Assembly (NCBI RefSeq): GCF_003590095.1
Contig: NC_039482.1
Location: 6,031,657 to 6,095,656, forward strand
DNA from: Trichoplusia ni
Taxonomy: Eukaryota > Arthropoda > Insecta > Lepidoptera > Noctuidae
Length of the DNA stretch: 64,000 nucleotides
Direction of reading: 5' to 3'
Shown: positions 1-11,951 of the stretch, piece by piece
How the letters are laid out: the number at the start of each line of letters is the position of its first letter
How positions within the stretch are numbered: the stretch's first letter is position 1
The notes under the pieces: generated by a model
The model's database searches: none
The model's input: only the letters and a program-made list of their open reading frames with translations
Told to the model about the DNA's origin: nothing
Translations under genes and position numbers: made by a program

Positions 1-38
1 ATATCTCCCTTCCACAGCGCCAACAGTCCGACTTTGAG
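1..38. repeat. Palindromic element copy 1 (right half, cut by window edge)
   Basis: Only the right half is visible: ATCTCCCTTCCACA, then the conserved tail CAACAGTC and ACTTTGAG. The left half lies outside the window. It belongs to the dispersed two-fold symmetric family described for the other copies, and it shows that the family continues beyond this window. Confidence 0.55.
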
Positions 39-708
39 AGTGAACAGTACAGGCACAGAATGATATATATAGGGATTTAACTTCCATTCATCCACAATGG
101 TTAACAAAGGCTTCGCTTCACGGGATTAATTAAGATTTAAAGGGATTTATTAACGTGAATCTCGGGTAAATGTTTGTTGGTTGTCGATGGTCAGTTTTTT
201 TTAAATAGCGATTTGTTGAAGGTTTAACGATTAAGTTGAGGTTTGGTAGAGTTATTAAAAAATAGTTTATAGTTTTAAGAATTATTTGTAAGTTACCTAC
301 TTACTACTAATCTACTTTTATAATTTTCTCACGGTATTTGCGTTTAAGCAATATTATTTACCTACATACTAATTTTCCACATAAATATCATCATTCGTTT
401 CAGACCTCTGCTAAACATAGGCTTCTTCAACTGGTGAAATTATTTAAATAAATACAGATAGATAAATAAAAACGAAAGCTCAATCTGTACAGCCATTATT
501 CGTTAAATATATACTAACTTCCTTCTCCCAAAACTAACTTTCCCCCAAACTAAACAATTAATAATTAAAAATACTCAAAAGAACTTACAAACAGTTTTAA
601 GTTTCTACTAAAAAGTCGGTCCAGTGGGCACTCTACGCAAGTACTGCCTCAAGGAGACGAGATATGCTCAGAGAGTCCACCACTACCAGAAGAGAGATGG
701 CTTCAATC
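39..708. other. Noncoding stretch, nothing recognised
   Basis: AT-rich sequence with no supported gene, RNA or mobile element. No open frame here has coding character. Confidence 0.5.
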
Positions 709-760
709 GTGGAAGGGAGATGCCGCTCTATACCGCGTACCACGCCGTCCCTTTCCCACG
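709..760. repeat. Palindromic element copy 2
   Basis: The left half-site reads GGAAGGGAGATGCCGCTCTA and the right half-site CCGTCCCTTTCCCACG, around a decayed centre (TACCGCGTACCACG). The two halves are imperfect reverse complements. The 86-codon frame that overlaps this copy is a by-product of its higher GC content and is not treated as a gene. Confidence 0.7.
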
Positions 761-3341
761 CCTGCATCGTTCCTGCAAGTGGGATGTCTGATAGCTGGCA
801 CTGCCACTCGCGATGGTGGAGTGGCCAATTTACCCGCTTCCACTCGGCTGGGATTTTGCATAAAATCTTCGTGCATTTTGAAGATGCTGTAATGATTGTT
901 GGTTCATTACTGTTTTCAGTATAGTTCTTGAGTTATTGGTGTCTATTGTTTGTGTATTTTCAGGTCGGTTCTCCAAGGATAGGAGTGGAACCCTATTACT
1001 TAGGCTCCGCGGTCTGTCTGTCCGTTCGTCACCAAGATGCACCTCATGAACCGTAATAGTCAGTTACAATTTTCACAAAAAACGTATTTTGCATAGCCGC
1101 CAGAAATTAAAAATTAAATCTAAGCGTAGTAAACGATTCGTTCTTCATATAATAATTTATAAGACTGGTGGGATGGTCTGTTACTGGTACTATTTAATTG
1201 ATCGGTCCCCGTATCAAATATCATCAAGGCATCGTTTTAAGCGGTTAGCTGAGAACGATAACAGACAGATAGAGTTACATTTATAATATTAGTTGTGTGC
1301 TACGACGTAGCAGGTGCTACGCTGTTGACGATAAACTAATCCGTTTCGTGTCAATTGCGCTATGAGGAGTGGTATGTATTCTCCGTGTATGTGTGTATGT
1401 TTGTTTGTATAATTATGCTGCAAACCTTGCAGCGTTAACAACTTACATAAAAATTAAAAAAGGTAAACGTTTTCAGCTAGACTCAACTGCGAATGACATA
1501 AATATACATACGTATAATAATCATATGATAGTAGAAATAAAATCCGTTAACGCAAACCAAACACTGCATCGGTTAACAAAACTCTTGAAAGAGTTGTGTA
1601 AACATTTAACACGTTTGACAATAACAACGGTTAAAGTTGACAAAAACCGTCCATTGTGCGTTTGACAGTTAAAGCGATGTCCCATTACTGTTTGTTTAAC
1701 TGTGGTTCAAGTACAGTGTCTTGAGGTGGAGTTAGTGATAAATAAACATGTTTGAATTAAAAAGTATTTGAAGATGATTTGTGATATAAATCATATTTGT
1801 TTTGAAAACTATTGAAGGAAAGACAATTTGGAACATAGAGAATTAAGGCGTCAATTATCATAAGTCCAATGCCATACCAGGGAGCAGGCAACTATGTATC
1901 CAGCAAAATAATTAATACAGTCTGGTAAAAACAACAATTGGTTTATAAACATGATACAATTAATTATAATTATCTTCTTTCGTATAGTGCATTTAAACAT
2001 GCTCTTAATAAAATTTCAGGTGTGATGGTATCACGTTTTCTATTAATGTTTTTGCAAGTGATGATAACATTTGAAACGACCTTCGACTTGGAAGTCCTAT
2101 GGTCGTACCAAATTAACTATCACTTTACTCTTAATTTACATAACTTTACCGGGCTACCGTGGAATTAGTATTTTAACTTCTATTTTTGCACGTTTTTATA
2201 TCACGGCCTATTTACTGTCGATAATACGGCTAAAGTTTCCATCTTCGCTTCGGCTTGAATATGGGGATCGCGAAATTATACTCAAACGAGTGCAGAGAGC
2301 AAATATAACTATGATCGTACCAGTGTCAGTAAGATTAAACGAAAAATAAACAACGTAATACCTTAAAAGTACCATCTGACTGCAGAAACCAAGGCGAGAA
2401 TCATAAACCCACTTATAATCAAGTAATTAATATTCATATTATAGATAAGTAATTAAAAACAGTAATTAACGCGCCGTGAAAGGCACTCTGAACTTTACTT
2501 AAGTAGTTTTTGACTGACAATTTATATTATTTAACTTCCAGCCGGTAAGCAAACAGGAAATTATCAGGAACAAGTTTCAGTTAAACTATTAATGAGAAAA
2601 AAGTTAAAAGTAAATTATTTTCAAGAGATTGAAAATAAAGCTTCATTGAGGATGTGTAATTTATCATTATTGTCAAAGTGTAATGAAGTTATAATTATAT
2701 ATTTACGGTAAGAAACAATTTGTATTTATATGTTGAAAGTCAGTTCGAATCAATCTTAGTAATGTTTTTGATAATGTTTTTGTTTATATTGAGGCTTTAC
2801 TGCAGGACAATCATCTTTCTATACCGGTTAATTTAGCTGATAATATATTTTTTGACACTTTGAAAGTGTTAACATTTTAGTATACTCGAAATTGAGATTT
2901 ATTACTCGGCGCCAAAATAAATATCGTTGATTTAGTATTTTTTAGCAATTATTGATTGATGATGAATTAATTTTAGGGTATCCTACAAAACGCAGTAAAT
3001 TTTTCGCTTCACCATCATGAAATAGGCAAAGAACGACGTCAGTTCAATGTTACAGAGGCCAATATAAAAGTTGAATGAATAGGCCAAAGAGTCAACGCAT
3101 ACAGCTTACAACTTTAAAACTGCGGCTTTTACAGAAAGCGGCTTAAACTTTATTGGCATTGAAGACTATTTAAAATACCGCTTTTTTACCAAATGTAGGT
3201 GATTATTAACAATAGCATATATTGTAAGACTAGAAACATTGTAAATTATTACTTTTTTTATAAACTTCTAGATAAGAAATCTAATAAGAAGATCTATTGG
3301 TTCTTAGCAACGTAACACCATCTTTGTTTAATTGATTTAAT
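761..3341. other. Noncoding stretch, no gene supported
   Basis: About 2.6 kb of AT-rich sequence. Short open frames (up to about 98 codons near 1.4-1.7 kb) have no coding character, splice context or recognisable domain. No repeat family was recognised here. Confidence 0.5.
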
Positions 3342-3733
3342 TATACACCGTGATTTTTTAGTCGTCTTACAAAAGCAGCCCAGTTCATGTATCCAATGAC
3401 TAGAACACGTTCATGATAAAAAAAATAGGTATTTATGAGATTTGAATACATTTAAAATGCAATTTTTATTCAATATTATGATGCAATTCGTAGTTTTTTA
3501 GAAACACAGCTCTGTTGCGAGCGCAGTCCGAGCCTTGTAACAATGGTGAGGGGTGCGGGCGGCGGCGTTTTTATCATTTTTAAGAGTATTTTCAGATTTC
3601 TCTTGTTTAATTTTTCTTCGTACTTATTATCTTAGTTGATGATAAAAAAATAATAATCACGCCTAGGGGTATTTTACGTCGGATACATGAACTGGGCTCC
3701 TTTTGTAAGACGACTAAAAAATCACCGTGTATA
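3342..3733. mobile_element. MITE-like element with 53 bp terminal inverted repeats
   Basis: The first 53 bp (3342-3394, beginning TATACAC) and the last 53 bp (3681-3733) are reverse complements with only two mismatches. They enclose about 290 bp with no long open frame. Both ends contain TTTTTTAGTCGTCTTACAAA and CAGTTCATGTATCC. Long inverted ends with no coding capacity indicate a non-autonomous DNA transposon (MITE). I do not see a clear target-site duplication beyond TA, so the superfamily is not assigned. The near-identity of the arms suggests a fairly recent or gene-converted copy. Confidence 0.75.
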
Positions 3734-3883
3734 TAGGTAGCGAGCCTTGATAGGTATTTATCGAAGGAATTGGGTGGACTGGGTGTCTTTGTGCATGTGA
3801 TTTGTATGTTTGTCAAACCCCCCTCGACGCACGGAATAAAATCCTTAGAGGGGGAGTCGTTTTTTTAATATGTTTTTCATTTA

Positions 3884-3970
3884 GCCCACTGTGTGCTACA
3901 TTTGGGCAAAGGCCTGCCCCAAATCTTTCCGCGATTCTCAGTCCTGGGCCACATGAAACACGCCCACGCA
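3884..3970 (+). repeat. SINE-like relic (GGGCAAAGGCCT family)
   Basis: Contains CCCACTGTGTGCTACATTTG, GGGCAAAGGCCTGCCCC, TCTTTCCGCGATTCTCAGTC and CTGGGCCACATGAAACACGC. The same ordered motifs recur near 15.71, 32.76 and, more weakly, 23.35 and 24.90 kb. This is a known type of interspersed repeat in lepidopteran DNA by my recollection. It is a truncated, diverged copy. Confidence 0.6.
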
Positions 3971-4015
3971 ATAAGCGTTTAGATCGCTCCGCCGTAGATT
4001 TTAAAACATTGTAAA

Positions 4016-4268
4016 TCTATACTAATATATAAAGCTGAATAGTTTGTTTGTTTGTTTGAACGCGCTAATCTCAGGAACTACTGGTCCAAATTGAAAAATT
4101 ATTTTTGTGTTGAATAGACTATTCATCGAGGAAGGCTTTAGGCTATAAACCATCACGCTGCGACTAATGGGAGCGAAGATAGAATGGAAAATGTGAAAAA
4201 AACAGGGCAGGTATAAATCATAACTTATATCTTCTACCCACGGGGACGAAGTCGCGGGCAACAGCTAG
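4016..4268 (+). mobile_element. Helitron-like nonautonomous element, copy 1
   Basis: It starts TCTATACTAATATATAAAGC and ends CGCGGGCAACAGCTAG. The 5' TC, the 3' CTAG, insertion between A and T, and a GC-rich hairpin (CCCACGGGGACGAAG / GCGGG) just before the end fit Helitron ends. Internal landmarks are repeated GTTT units, GAACGCGCTAATCTCAGGAA and CATCGAGGAAGGCTTTAGGC. It has no coding capacity; the 79-codon antisense frame inside recurs in other copies only because the repeat recurs. An RTE-type LINE 3' end is the main alternative assignment. Confidence 0.7.
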
Positions 4269-4563
4269 TATAGAATAAAGTAAGCTGTTTGTTATTCTTT
4301 TTAACATTTTACTATAGGAAATTAGTACTCGGCGAAACTAACTTTTAATTTATATAGCTATGACATTTCTTTACAAAGCTTTCCCAGTGGCTTTCAACTT
4401 TTTAATTACTTTGCTTTGTGGAAAGAATCAGGGTACAGCGTGAGCGGGTCATCTCTGCACCTTAACAAGTTTTTACATAGTTCTATTATGGTTTTAATTG
4501 CAGTATAAATAACTTTATTTTTAGTTAGGAAGCATAAAAAATAAAAGAATATATCAACTAGTG

Positions 4564-4737
4564 GTGGTGACAGAATGGTGGCCAAGACAAGGCAAAAGAA
4601 GCGTCGGTCGTCCGGGAGCAAGATGGGAAATAATAAAGGTCTCGGGTCGAGTCTGGATGAGGCTAGCACAGGACCGTAGAAATTGGCTCGAGAAAGGGGA
4701 GGCCTATGCCCAGCAGTTGGATAAAGGCTGTGGATGA
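4564..4737 (+). pseudogene. Non-LTR retrotransposon ORF2 C-terminus (remnant)
   Basis: The plus-strand frame reads ...EWWPRQGKRSVGRPGARW, then ...VWMRLAQDRRNWLEKGEAYA and QQLDKGCG, then a stop at 4735-4737. The GRP..RW motif followed by the WMR.AQDR..W...GEAYAQQ tail is the usual end of lepidopteran LINE reverse-transcriptase ORFs. It is followed by the typical GGAGGCCTATGCCCAGCAG context and a GATGATGATGATGATCATGAT simple tail (4735-4754). Only about 57 codons survive, as expected for a 5'-truncated insertion. A 126-codon minus-strand frame over the same bases is its antisense shadow. Confidence 0.75.
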
Positions 4738-4754
4738 TGATGATGATCATGATA

Positions 4755-5319
4755 TCAACAAGTAATAAGACAGCAAAAAGCACCAACTTTCGTATAAAAA
4801 TATTCTAGAATTCTTTTAAATGATGACTAAAGCGCAACGATGCATTCAAACAAATGCAGTAGGGTTTTCCTCAATCATTTTCCTGTACATTCTGCCACTG
4901 ATAAGTAAATGCGAATGGGTAACTACAAAAATTCATTGTCCCTTATTAATATAACATAGTTATTAACACATTCTCTTAAAGTACAATAGGGTTTTAAGAC
5001 TAAATCTTATGATATAAGTAAATCTGTTGAATCCATCAAACAGATTTCCAAAAAATATTGTACCTATAGGCAGGTCTTTTTCATTTCACAACAATATTTA
5101 AAAGTAAGGAAGATAAAAAGCATTTAAGTATGGTACCGGGGGCAACAAACATCACTTGCTAGTAAACAGCGTACTGGTAAGTGACGTCACACGAGATTTT
5201 AAATCACTGTACCCTCTTCATTTATATTTACAAGATAAAATAAAAATACGTATCCAATATTTCTTGAAAATCTGTCTGACGGAGTAAACAACTTTTTTTA
5301 AATACAATATTTCAGTTAC
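4755..5319. other. Noncoding stretch
   Basis: AT-rich sequence with no gene signal. A CRE-like GTGACGTCAC occurs near 5181, but single short motifs are not informative at this scale. Confidence 0.45.
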
Positions 5320-5386
5320 AAAAGCGAGACAACAAATAACACGATATAGAGCGCCATCTCACTTTCACGTCAGCAACGGTAGTCTT
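5320..5386. repeat. Palindromic element copy 3
   Basis: The left half is degraded (AAGCGAGACAAC). The right half is better preserved: TATAGAGCGCCATCTCACTT, followed by the tail motif CAACGGTAGTCTTT, which corresponds to CAACAGTCTTACTTT in other copies. Confidence 0.65.
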
Positions 5387-6689
5387 TGCAGTTTACATAA
5401 CAAATATGTGATGTGTTATGAAGATGTTATAACTGTCTGTTGTGACTACCGCAAGCTCGGCCATGATTAATGTCCCGGGAGACATGCCAAGCGCAGCGGA
5501 TTGTGTGAGGACGGTATGAAGTCATCAAAACCAGAGATTTGTATGTGCAGTGTGGAGTTATTGGTATTCTTAAGGAAATAAGGCTGGTTTGTGAATTGGC
5601 AATGTGTAGTATTGTGTAGTACAACATACAATTCTAATTTTGGTATTTGGTACATTTTGACCCTCTTTTAAGGCGGAGGAATCCCACTCCCTCGGGGGAG
5701 GAAATGGTTATTGACAGACTCTTACTGACTAAACGGTATATGAAAATGCGTTGCAACCCTTCATACGCTTACCTTTTGAACCTAATGAGTATAGAATACG
5801 TTTCTATGGAATATCTATTCTTTGACCCCCCTCGCTAAGTAATTTCATCTTTGTGTTGCGGGGGTTTCACGAAGATTCAGAACAAGTATTCATCCATCAC
5901 ACAAATGCTTATTATTCGCGTGGTTTGAACCCGTGATACGTAACTCACCGTTAAAACACAAGATCTTAACAGAGTTATTTTTATATATTGAAACTTCCAT
6001 TAAATTTATATTTTTTTTATTTTTATAATACGCATATTATAGTATCAGCCGGATGCAGGGTGCGATAGCTGGTGTAATCAGTAACGGGGACTTAACCCAA
6101 ACTAAAACAAAACATATTATAAAAAAAACATTAAACAATTATACCTAATAATAAGGGTTATGAATCTATAATAAGTTAAGTGTAATAAACCTAGTAATTA
6201 GCCTTAAAGGATCTAAAATTTACAAAATAAACACCTTTCACCCATTTTTTTATAGTTTAACCGTAGCCCTTACTGAACCAATTGTGATTAAAACAGGGTT
6301 TAACATAAAACCTTACTTTTAACATTATCAAAATACGCTCAAGACAGAGTCTTACTCGAAAAGTATAAATAAGCTAAAGAAAGCACCCTAAAAATAACTC
6401 TAAAACCCGATTTTAGAGCTTACCATTAAATAAATTCTTATTTAAGAAAATCGTAAAAAACTAAATTAACCATCTTAAGTGAAATATTTCTAACGAAATC
6501 AGGCTTATGACAGAGAGATTCATCTTATAAGAGAAAGGAAGTTAAACCTTTTACTTGTAACACGACATATTGAATTTGCGCTGGCAGCCTGAGAAATTGG
6601 CTTTAAGAGAGTTCGCGGATCTGTGGTAATGTTTAACGGTGCTCTTATCAGGAATAAGGTTACTTTTGGACTTGTGCATATATGTAGTA
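5387..6689. other. Noncoding stretch
   Basis: No gene is supported. Between about 5.84 and 5.95 kb there are scraps resembling SINE tails (GCGGGGGTTTCACGAAG and GTGGTTTGAACCCGTGATAC, the latter B-box-like), too short to classify. Confidence 0.4.
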
Positions 6690-6796
6690 CTAGCTGTTGC
6701 CCGCGACTTCGTCACCGTGGGTAGAAGATATAAGTTATGATTTATACCTGCCCTGTTCAAACAAACAAACTCTTCAGCTTTATATATTAGTATAGA
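6690..6796 (-). mobile_element. Helitron-like element, copy 2, internally deleted
   Basis: On the minus strand the element starts TCTATACTAATATATAAAGC and ends with the hairpin and CAACAGCTAG. It is only 107 bp long, against 246-260 bp in the other three copies. The missing part is the middle (GAACGCGCTAATCTC to the GGCTTTAGGC region); both termini are intact. It keeps the GTTTGTTTG tract, ACAGGGCAGG and the GTCGCGGG terminus. Confidence 0.65.
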
Positions 6797-8097
6797 TCAT
6801 GTAAAGTTCTGAAGTCCATGGCGATGGAGGGCTTAAAGAAAATATCAGTATAACAGTCTAGGCCAGCAGTTAGCCAGCTTACCTTATAATTGAATAAAGT
6901 AAACTATAATATACCAATCACGATTAGTTATTATATTACGTTATTCCTACTTCTTAATTAAAATATCGATTAATTCTAGCAAAAATCTTTCATTCATAAA
7001 CAATTTTCAAAAATGTTATGTTGTATACAATACGCAACTAAAATCAACAAAATATTAAATAATTTTAAATACGTCGTCCACCAGTTCTGTTGGTTAAATA
7101 AAATAGGAGAACAAAAAATTCGTAAACGCATTAAAGAGCATAACCTAACGATGTCTCCGAATACCCCAGCAACAATTTAAAAAAAAAGAACAACGCCACA
7201 GACTACAAATGGCGCGCAAAATCCAAATGCTACCGAAAATACAAGAACATGCCAACGTGAAGGACAGTAGCCGGCGGCTGGACAGTTTTTCATTAATTCC
7301 AGAACGAATAAGACGAAAAAAGACGTAATAGGAACAACTGGCGCGAACGTCCCTCCCATCGATTTACAAGAGAGGGAACTTTACTGCTAGAGACACGGTA
7401 AATATTTAAACGACATCGACCAAGTTTAAACACTGGCCGTAAGCTAAAATGCAAGCAAAAAGGTTTTAATCACTTACGTGGAACCAAGGAAATGTCAACA
7501 AAACTTTGAAATGAAGGATCGAAATAATTTAATATTCAAAACACGATAGTCTGTTTGCATTTGCTACGGAAATATCGAAGGAGCTGGCTCGGAAATTTGT
7601 AACGTAATCTCGATTCGCCGGTTCCAACCGCCATAGGAAATTATACGACGAAGGTTCGTTATAGCCGGCTGTATACGATATTATCATCGCCAGTTTGAAA
7701 TCGAGATAAAAACTCCATGAAGGTCGATGGGCTTTCAATTAATCGTCTCGATTTAGCGCTAATCGATTTTGAAGTGTTCATATCGATTACGTTCGGGTAC
7801 ACAACTGTTGGAACTTGTTTGATTAACAATCTCGCTAATAGGTGTCGACTGTCGAAGTTTATTTGATTTAGTTCATTGGTTTCGGGTGTAGTAAGTAGCA
7901 AAATATGTTGAACATGACATGGTTAGTTGGTAGTTTGACGAATATGAATGTTATAAATACTTATAAAAACAGAGGACAAAGGTTTTCAAGCTACTAAAAT
8001 TGATAATATCAATTTAGAAAATAATATTTTTTTTTATTTCATTATATCACCTTTTCAGCAGTTGCTGAACCTTAATTCTTATTGTCATTATTTTTGG
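6797..8097. other. Noncoding stretch
   Basis: No gene, RNA or repeat recognised. A moderately GC-richer patch at about 7.16-7.38 kb and another at about 7.59-7.87 kb carry only short frames without exon signals. Confidence 0.4.
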
Positions 8098-8240
8098 TTT
8101 GGTTTAGTTTAGCAACCAAAATACACGATCTGTAAAAGTTTTAATTGTCCAGCTATCACAGTTCGTGAGATACAGCTTGATGACAGACAGGCAACGAAGC
8201 TTTAGTAATACGGTTCCATTTTTAAGGTTAAACATATTTT
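8098..8240 (+). repeat. Interspersed repeat relic (CTATCACGGTTCATGAGATACAG type)
   Basis: Contains TTAATTGTCCAGCTATCACA, GTTCGTGAGATACAGC, TGATGACAGACAGGCAACG and AGTAATACGGTTCCATTTTT. The same ordered motifs appear at 9.09-9.20 kb and, for the end of the family, near 25.56-25.65 and 47.66-47.82 kb. This is a common arthropod/lepidopteran retroelement-derived repeat from memory; this copy is diverged. Confidence 0.55.
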
Positions 8241-9089
8241 CGAGTCATAAACAAACCATAGCTTGAATCGTGAAACTTTTAAAGACAAAATCTACATTAT
8301 ATAGATTTTGTAAGATTTGCTCATATTTTGGAAGAAACCAGGATGCCCAAATAAATACCTCATGATTCGATTTTAGTACTCTTTCTTTTGTTTTTTCTGT
8401 CTGTAAAGTAATAAGTTTTACTTACAGGTACTTAACTTGTATTGGAGTACAACTATAAGTAACTACCTAATAAAACCTTCAACATATTCTAAGAAATACT
8501 TAAGAAAGGTTTCCCACATCTTGTATTTTGTATTCTTCAGAAAGAAACTTTTATAGCGGATGTTTTCAAACTATTATACGTCATATAAAATTATACAGAC
8601 ATGTATTCATTTCCGTGCATGCATGCATGATCATACAAACAGTGTGAATGCGAATGGATGCGACAAGACATGCATGCGAGGCGGAGAAATTTGAAATAAA
8701 CCTTCAAAGAGATCGGGATACTTCGAGTGCGGAAAATGGAGGGAAAATAATGAATTTGTAAAGAGTAAAAATATCCTAAGCATTAAACAAGACTTTTGAG
8801 TTTGTTAATAGTTACCAGAAGTCAATTTTGATATTCCGATAGCTGGGAAATTACTTACTTTCATAATATATTAAGAAAAGAGCATTGAAAAAAGCGCATG
8901 TTCACTAGCGGGTTGGCGATTTAAGATCAGATCAGATTAAGATCAGACGGTCTCGAAGATTCGTCGCATTATAATAGGCTAAGACGAAAAAACATCCATC
9001 CATCCATTAAACTTTTGAGCTAACTAACCATTACTTTACCGGTTTTCTTTCCTTATTTGTGTTATAAAACGGCATCAGAAATACATCTG

Positions 9090-9205
9090 TGAAAAATCCA
9101 ACTGCATTACTATCACGGTTCATGACATACAGCCTTATAACAGATGGACATATACCGAGTATTACTAATTTTCGATATTTCCCTTTAGGTAACCTAGAAA
9201 CACCA
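9090..9205 (+). repeat. Interspersed repeat relic, same family as 8.1 kb
   Basis: Contains CTATCACGGTTCATGACATA, CAGCCTTATAACAGATGGAC, AGTATTACTAATTTTCG and CCCTTTAGGTAACCTAG, aligning in order with the repeat at 8098-8240. It is more decayed. Confidence 0.5.
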
Positions 9206-10210
9206 CTTAAAGCAAGCCATTGACCCAAACGCTGTTACTATCTACTAGCCACCAAATTTTGGCTGCACAGTCCGTTGGACTCGCCTATACCTACCTACCG
9301 TTAACGTAGCAAATTACCTACCTATCTAGGTATACTAGGTAGGTACAGCGAGAGTCAGTGAACCGATCCATGTTCACTGCACCCTTTACACAAACTTTGT
9401 GGAGTAACACGGAGCTTATTATGTTGGCTACACTGTTCATAAGCTTATAGAAACTTCGTGGTGTCTGTGGAGTGTTTAAAGACAATTTTGATTGTATGTG
9501 TGATTGCAATACTGAGGTGTTAATGAAAGGCTGAGTGATGAATGGTAGGTAGTTCTTTGATGTTTCGGCAAAGTTTTTATAAAGGTCTGTGAATTAAAAT
9601 TAATTTGTGTACTATGTTAAAGTTCATTTGTAAAGATTTCATTTTGATTGAATCCTTTGAAATTATTCTGTCATTAAAAAATCGGGTGTTATACTTTAAC
9701 TTAATCTTGTCTAGTTACATTATAAACAGGATTTTATCTGTAATAAAAATCACAGAACAATCCACATTTACATCTAACTACACAACAAAAAAATCGAACA
9801 CCCCTATAAACAAAACAAAATCCATCGCCAGAAAATACAAAATCCACAAAAGTTCAAAAATATTGTCACCCTCAAAGGCTACAGTTTGAAGGAAGTGTAC
9901 ATTGGTGCGGAAACTAAAAAGCCTTCGCCGCTTGGACGCTCTCCAACAACACCAAATACGGGTCAACCGGGGGGAGGATGACAATAGATACAGGCAGGCC
10001 GCAGTTTGGCTAGCCTTTAAGTATCGTTGAATCATTCTGGGTTGAGTTGTTTCAGGTTCCAAAAATTCAGTGGATAAGCTTTTGAAAGTATTGTGCTTTG
10101 GACTCTGGTATTTATACTATTTGATATTTGCTTTTACTAATATTGTGCATGTTATATTTATCAGTGGTCTTCCCTATGGCCTAATGACAATAACATTATA
10201 TAATATTTTT
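9206..10210. other. Noncoding stretch
   Basis: Two opposed frames of 94 codons each overlap around 9.6-10.06 kb. Neither shows splice sites, domains or coding bias, and both are within chance expectation. CCTACC/AGGTAGGT clusters near 9.28-9.35 kb give local dyad symmetry (TAGGTATACTAGGTAGGT). Confidence 0.4.
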
Positions 10211-10316
10211 AGTTTATAACCTTGATTAACGGAAAGGATAGTTTTTATCTAGATTTTTTCAGTTCCCGTGGGATGCATTTTGATTATTAGCGGGCGGGCC
10301 CGCAAGCAACATCTAG
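10211..10316 (+). mobile_element. Repeat fragment ending GCGGGCGGGCCCGC...CTAG
   Basis: Reads TTTATAACCTTGATTAACGG, CAGTTCCCGTGGGATGCATT and ends GCGGGCGGGCCCGCAAGC then AACATCTAG. The inverse orientation occurs at 21.74-21.96 kb and the opposite part of the element at 50.64-50.78 kb. The terminal GC hairpin plus CTAG resembles a Helitron 3' end; an RTE-like LINE 3' end is the alternative. Confidence 0.55.
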
Positions 10317-11835
10317 TATGATCATATTTATCGATAGACGATAATGGAAATTTGACACTACAAACTATATTTCCAACCGAGAAGTAAACCCATCCCAACA
10401 ATCGCATTAACCACAGGCACAGCTCAAACAAGTCACAGCAATAAATCTCGTAGCCACAATCTGTGCATTCTGCGACCGCGGGCTATAATCTATGGCTGGT
10501 TATTAAGGATACTTGCACACGAAGCTTTGCGTGCGCCCCGCCAATCACTCGTCCTAGACATCGGCCTGACAGTCTCTAGTCTGTATCACGCCTTTTTGGT
10601 TGAGAACCTTTTTTAATGCCAGTTACCGGATTGCCAGAGCTGTCCGGTTGCGAAGAGGGGAGAATGATAAAAGTTTTTAACCCATTGTTTGTGTACGTTC
10701 AAATTTCAAATTTCTTCTTGTGCTTTCAGTACCAGAAAAGAAGGACTTACGCAAAGGTGTATTGAGTGTTTTTCTTTGTCTAAAACTTCAAATGCAGTGT
10801 TTTGCCTCTGAAAAATTTAAACATGGCATTACTTATAAAACTCGAGTAGTAATAAAAATAACATAAAACTTCACACTCCTATAGGAAAAGTCGAGCAAAA
10901 TATTGATTCTAGTGACTAATCTTCACCGTACCGACATGACACAAAACCGTCTTTCAGGCTTGCATTCAGCCGGTTTACCGTCAAACCCCGCCACCGGCAT
11001 CCGGAGCGTATGAAAGGGCTCTCAGACACGTTTCTTGTGAAGAAATGTTAAGTGTACGGCTCTATCAGCGTTGCATGTCAAACGGTGAGGTGTTTCATTG
11101 TACACACGACGCTGTGGGAGAATACCGCTGTGATAACCGGCTATTGTATAAAGGTCTTAGTTAAAGCTGTCGTGATATACGTGTATTTTTGACGGCTACT
11201 GACGTCGTAACTATTGGGATTTGTTTATTTATAATTGGGAAATATCTGCAGTTATATTTAAGTTGAGTGTAGATTGCCACTCAATGTTAGATCCTCGCTT
11301 AGAGCAGGCATTTGTGTGATCCACGGAAGCTTTTAATGAGTCTACGTGGATTTTTCTTGTCGATTGATAATGCTTTTCTTATGAATTTTTGTGAAACTCG
11401 CGGCACATGGATTAAATTCTTTAGACTAGGAGACGTTTTTCTTTTCAATTTAAGGACTGTAGATTTTTCAGTAGGACAAGTTTCTTCTACTATAGAAGAG
11501 TTCTTTTGAAGTTTCATTTCTGTATCTTTACCGTAATTTTCCGTTCTTAAAAGAAAAACAAATCGATCAACTGAACTCTACTTTCGATTATAACGCATAT
11601 ACATATAGATAACACTAAACTGAAAACCTTGCTCATTTCAAGTCCAAGTAAAATATGTCCAAAAAATGAATTAAGTTCTTGGCACCAGATCAAAACAACG
11701 ACTAAGAACATATTTTACACATCTGTAATAAATTCACAGCAGATTTTATGCGAAAGATAAATAAAACTTAATTTTACAAGAGCGTCTTTTAGACATTCCA
11801 ACTTGAATTTTAAGCGTAAGAATTTTCCAAACGTC
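10317..11835. other. Unique, moderately GC-rich noncoding stretch
   Basis: No gene is supported. The intervals near 10.45-10.68 kb and 10.94-11.16 kb are more GC-rich than their surroundings, carry no recognised repeat and have no exon-like frame. They could be regulatory; cross-species conservation would decide. Confidence 0.35.
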
Positions 11836-11951
11836 TGGGGACCTACCATTACTTCTTCTAAAAAGCTAGTGGTCGTTATGGAAGCGAGATAGAGCACTAC
11901 AGAATGTAGAGCGTTATCTCTTTCCTTCAGAATAGCAACAGTTTTGATTTT
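11836..11951. repeat. Palindromic element copy 4 with conserved left flank
   Basis: The core (11877-11930) has left half GGAAGCGAGATAGAGCACTA and right half TGTAGAGCGTTATCTCTTTC. The left flank contains GGGGACCTACC (11837-11847), the reverse complement of the GGTAGG(C/T)CCC motif seen on the right flank of copy 11. The right tail is AGCAACAG. It shows that the symmetry extends well beyond the core. Confidence 0.75.

Noticed and set aside
4406..4786. 126-codon minus-strand open frame
   Set aside because: Antisense of the LINE ORF2 tail on the plus strand.
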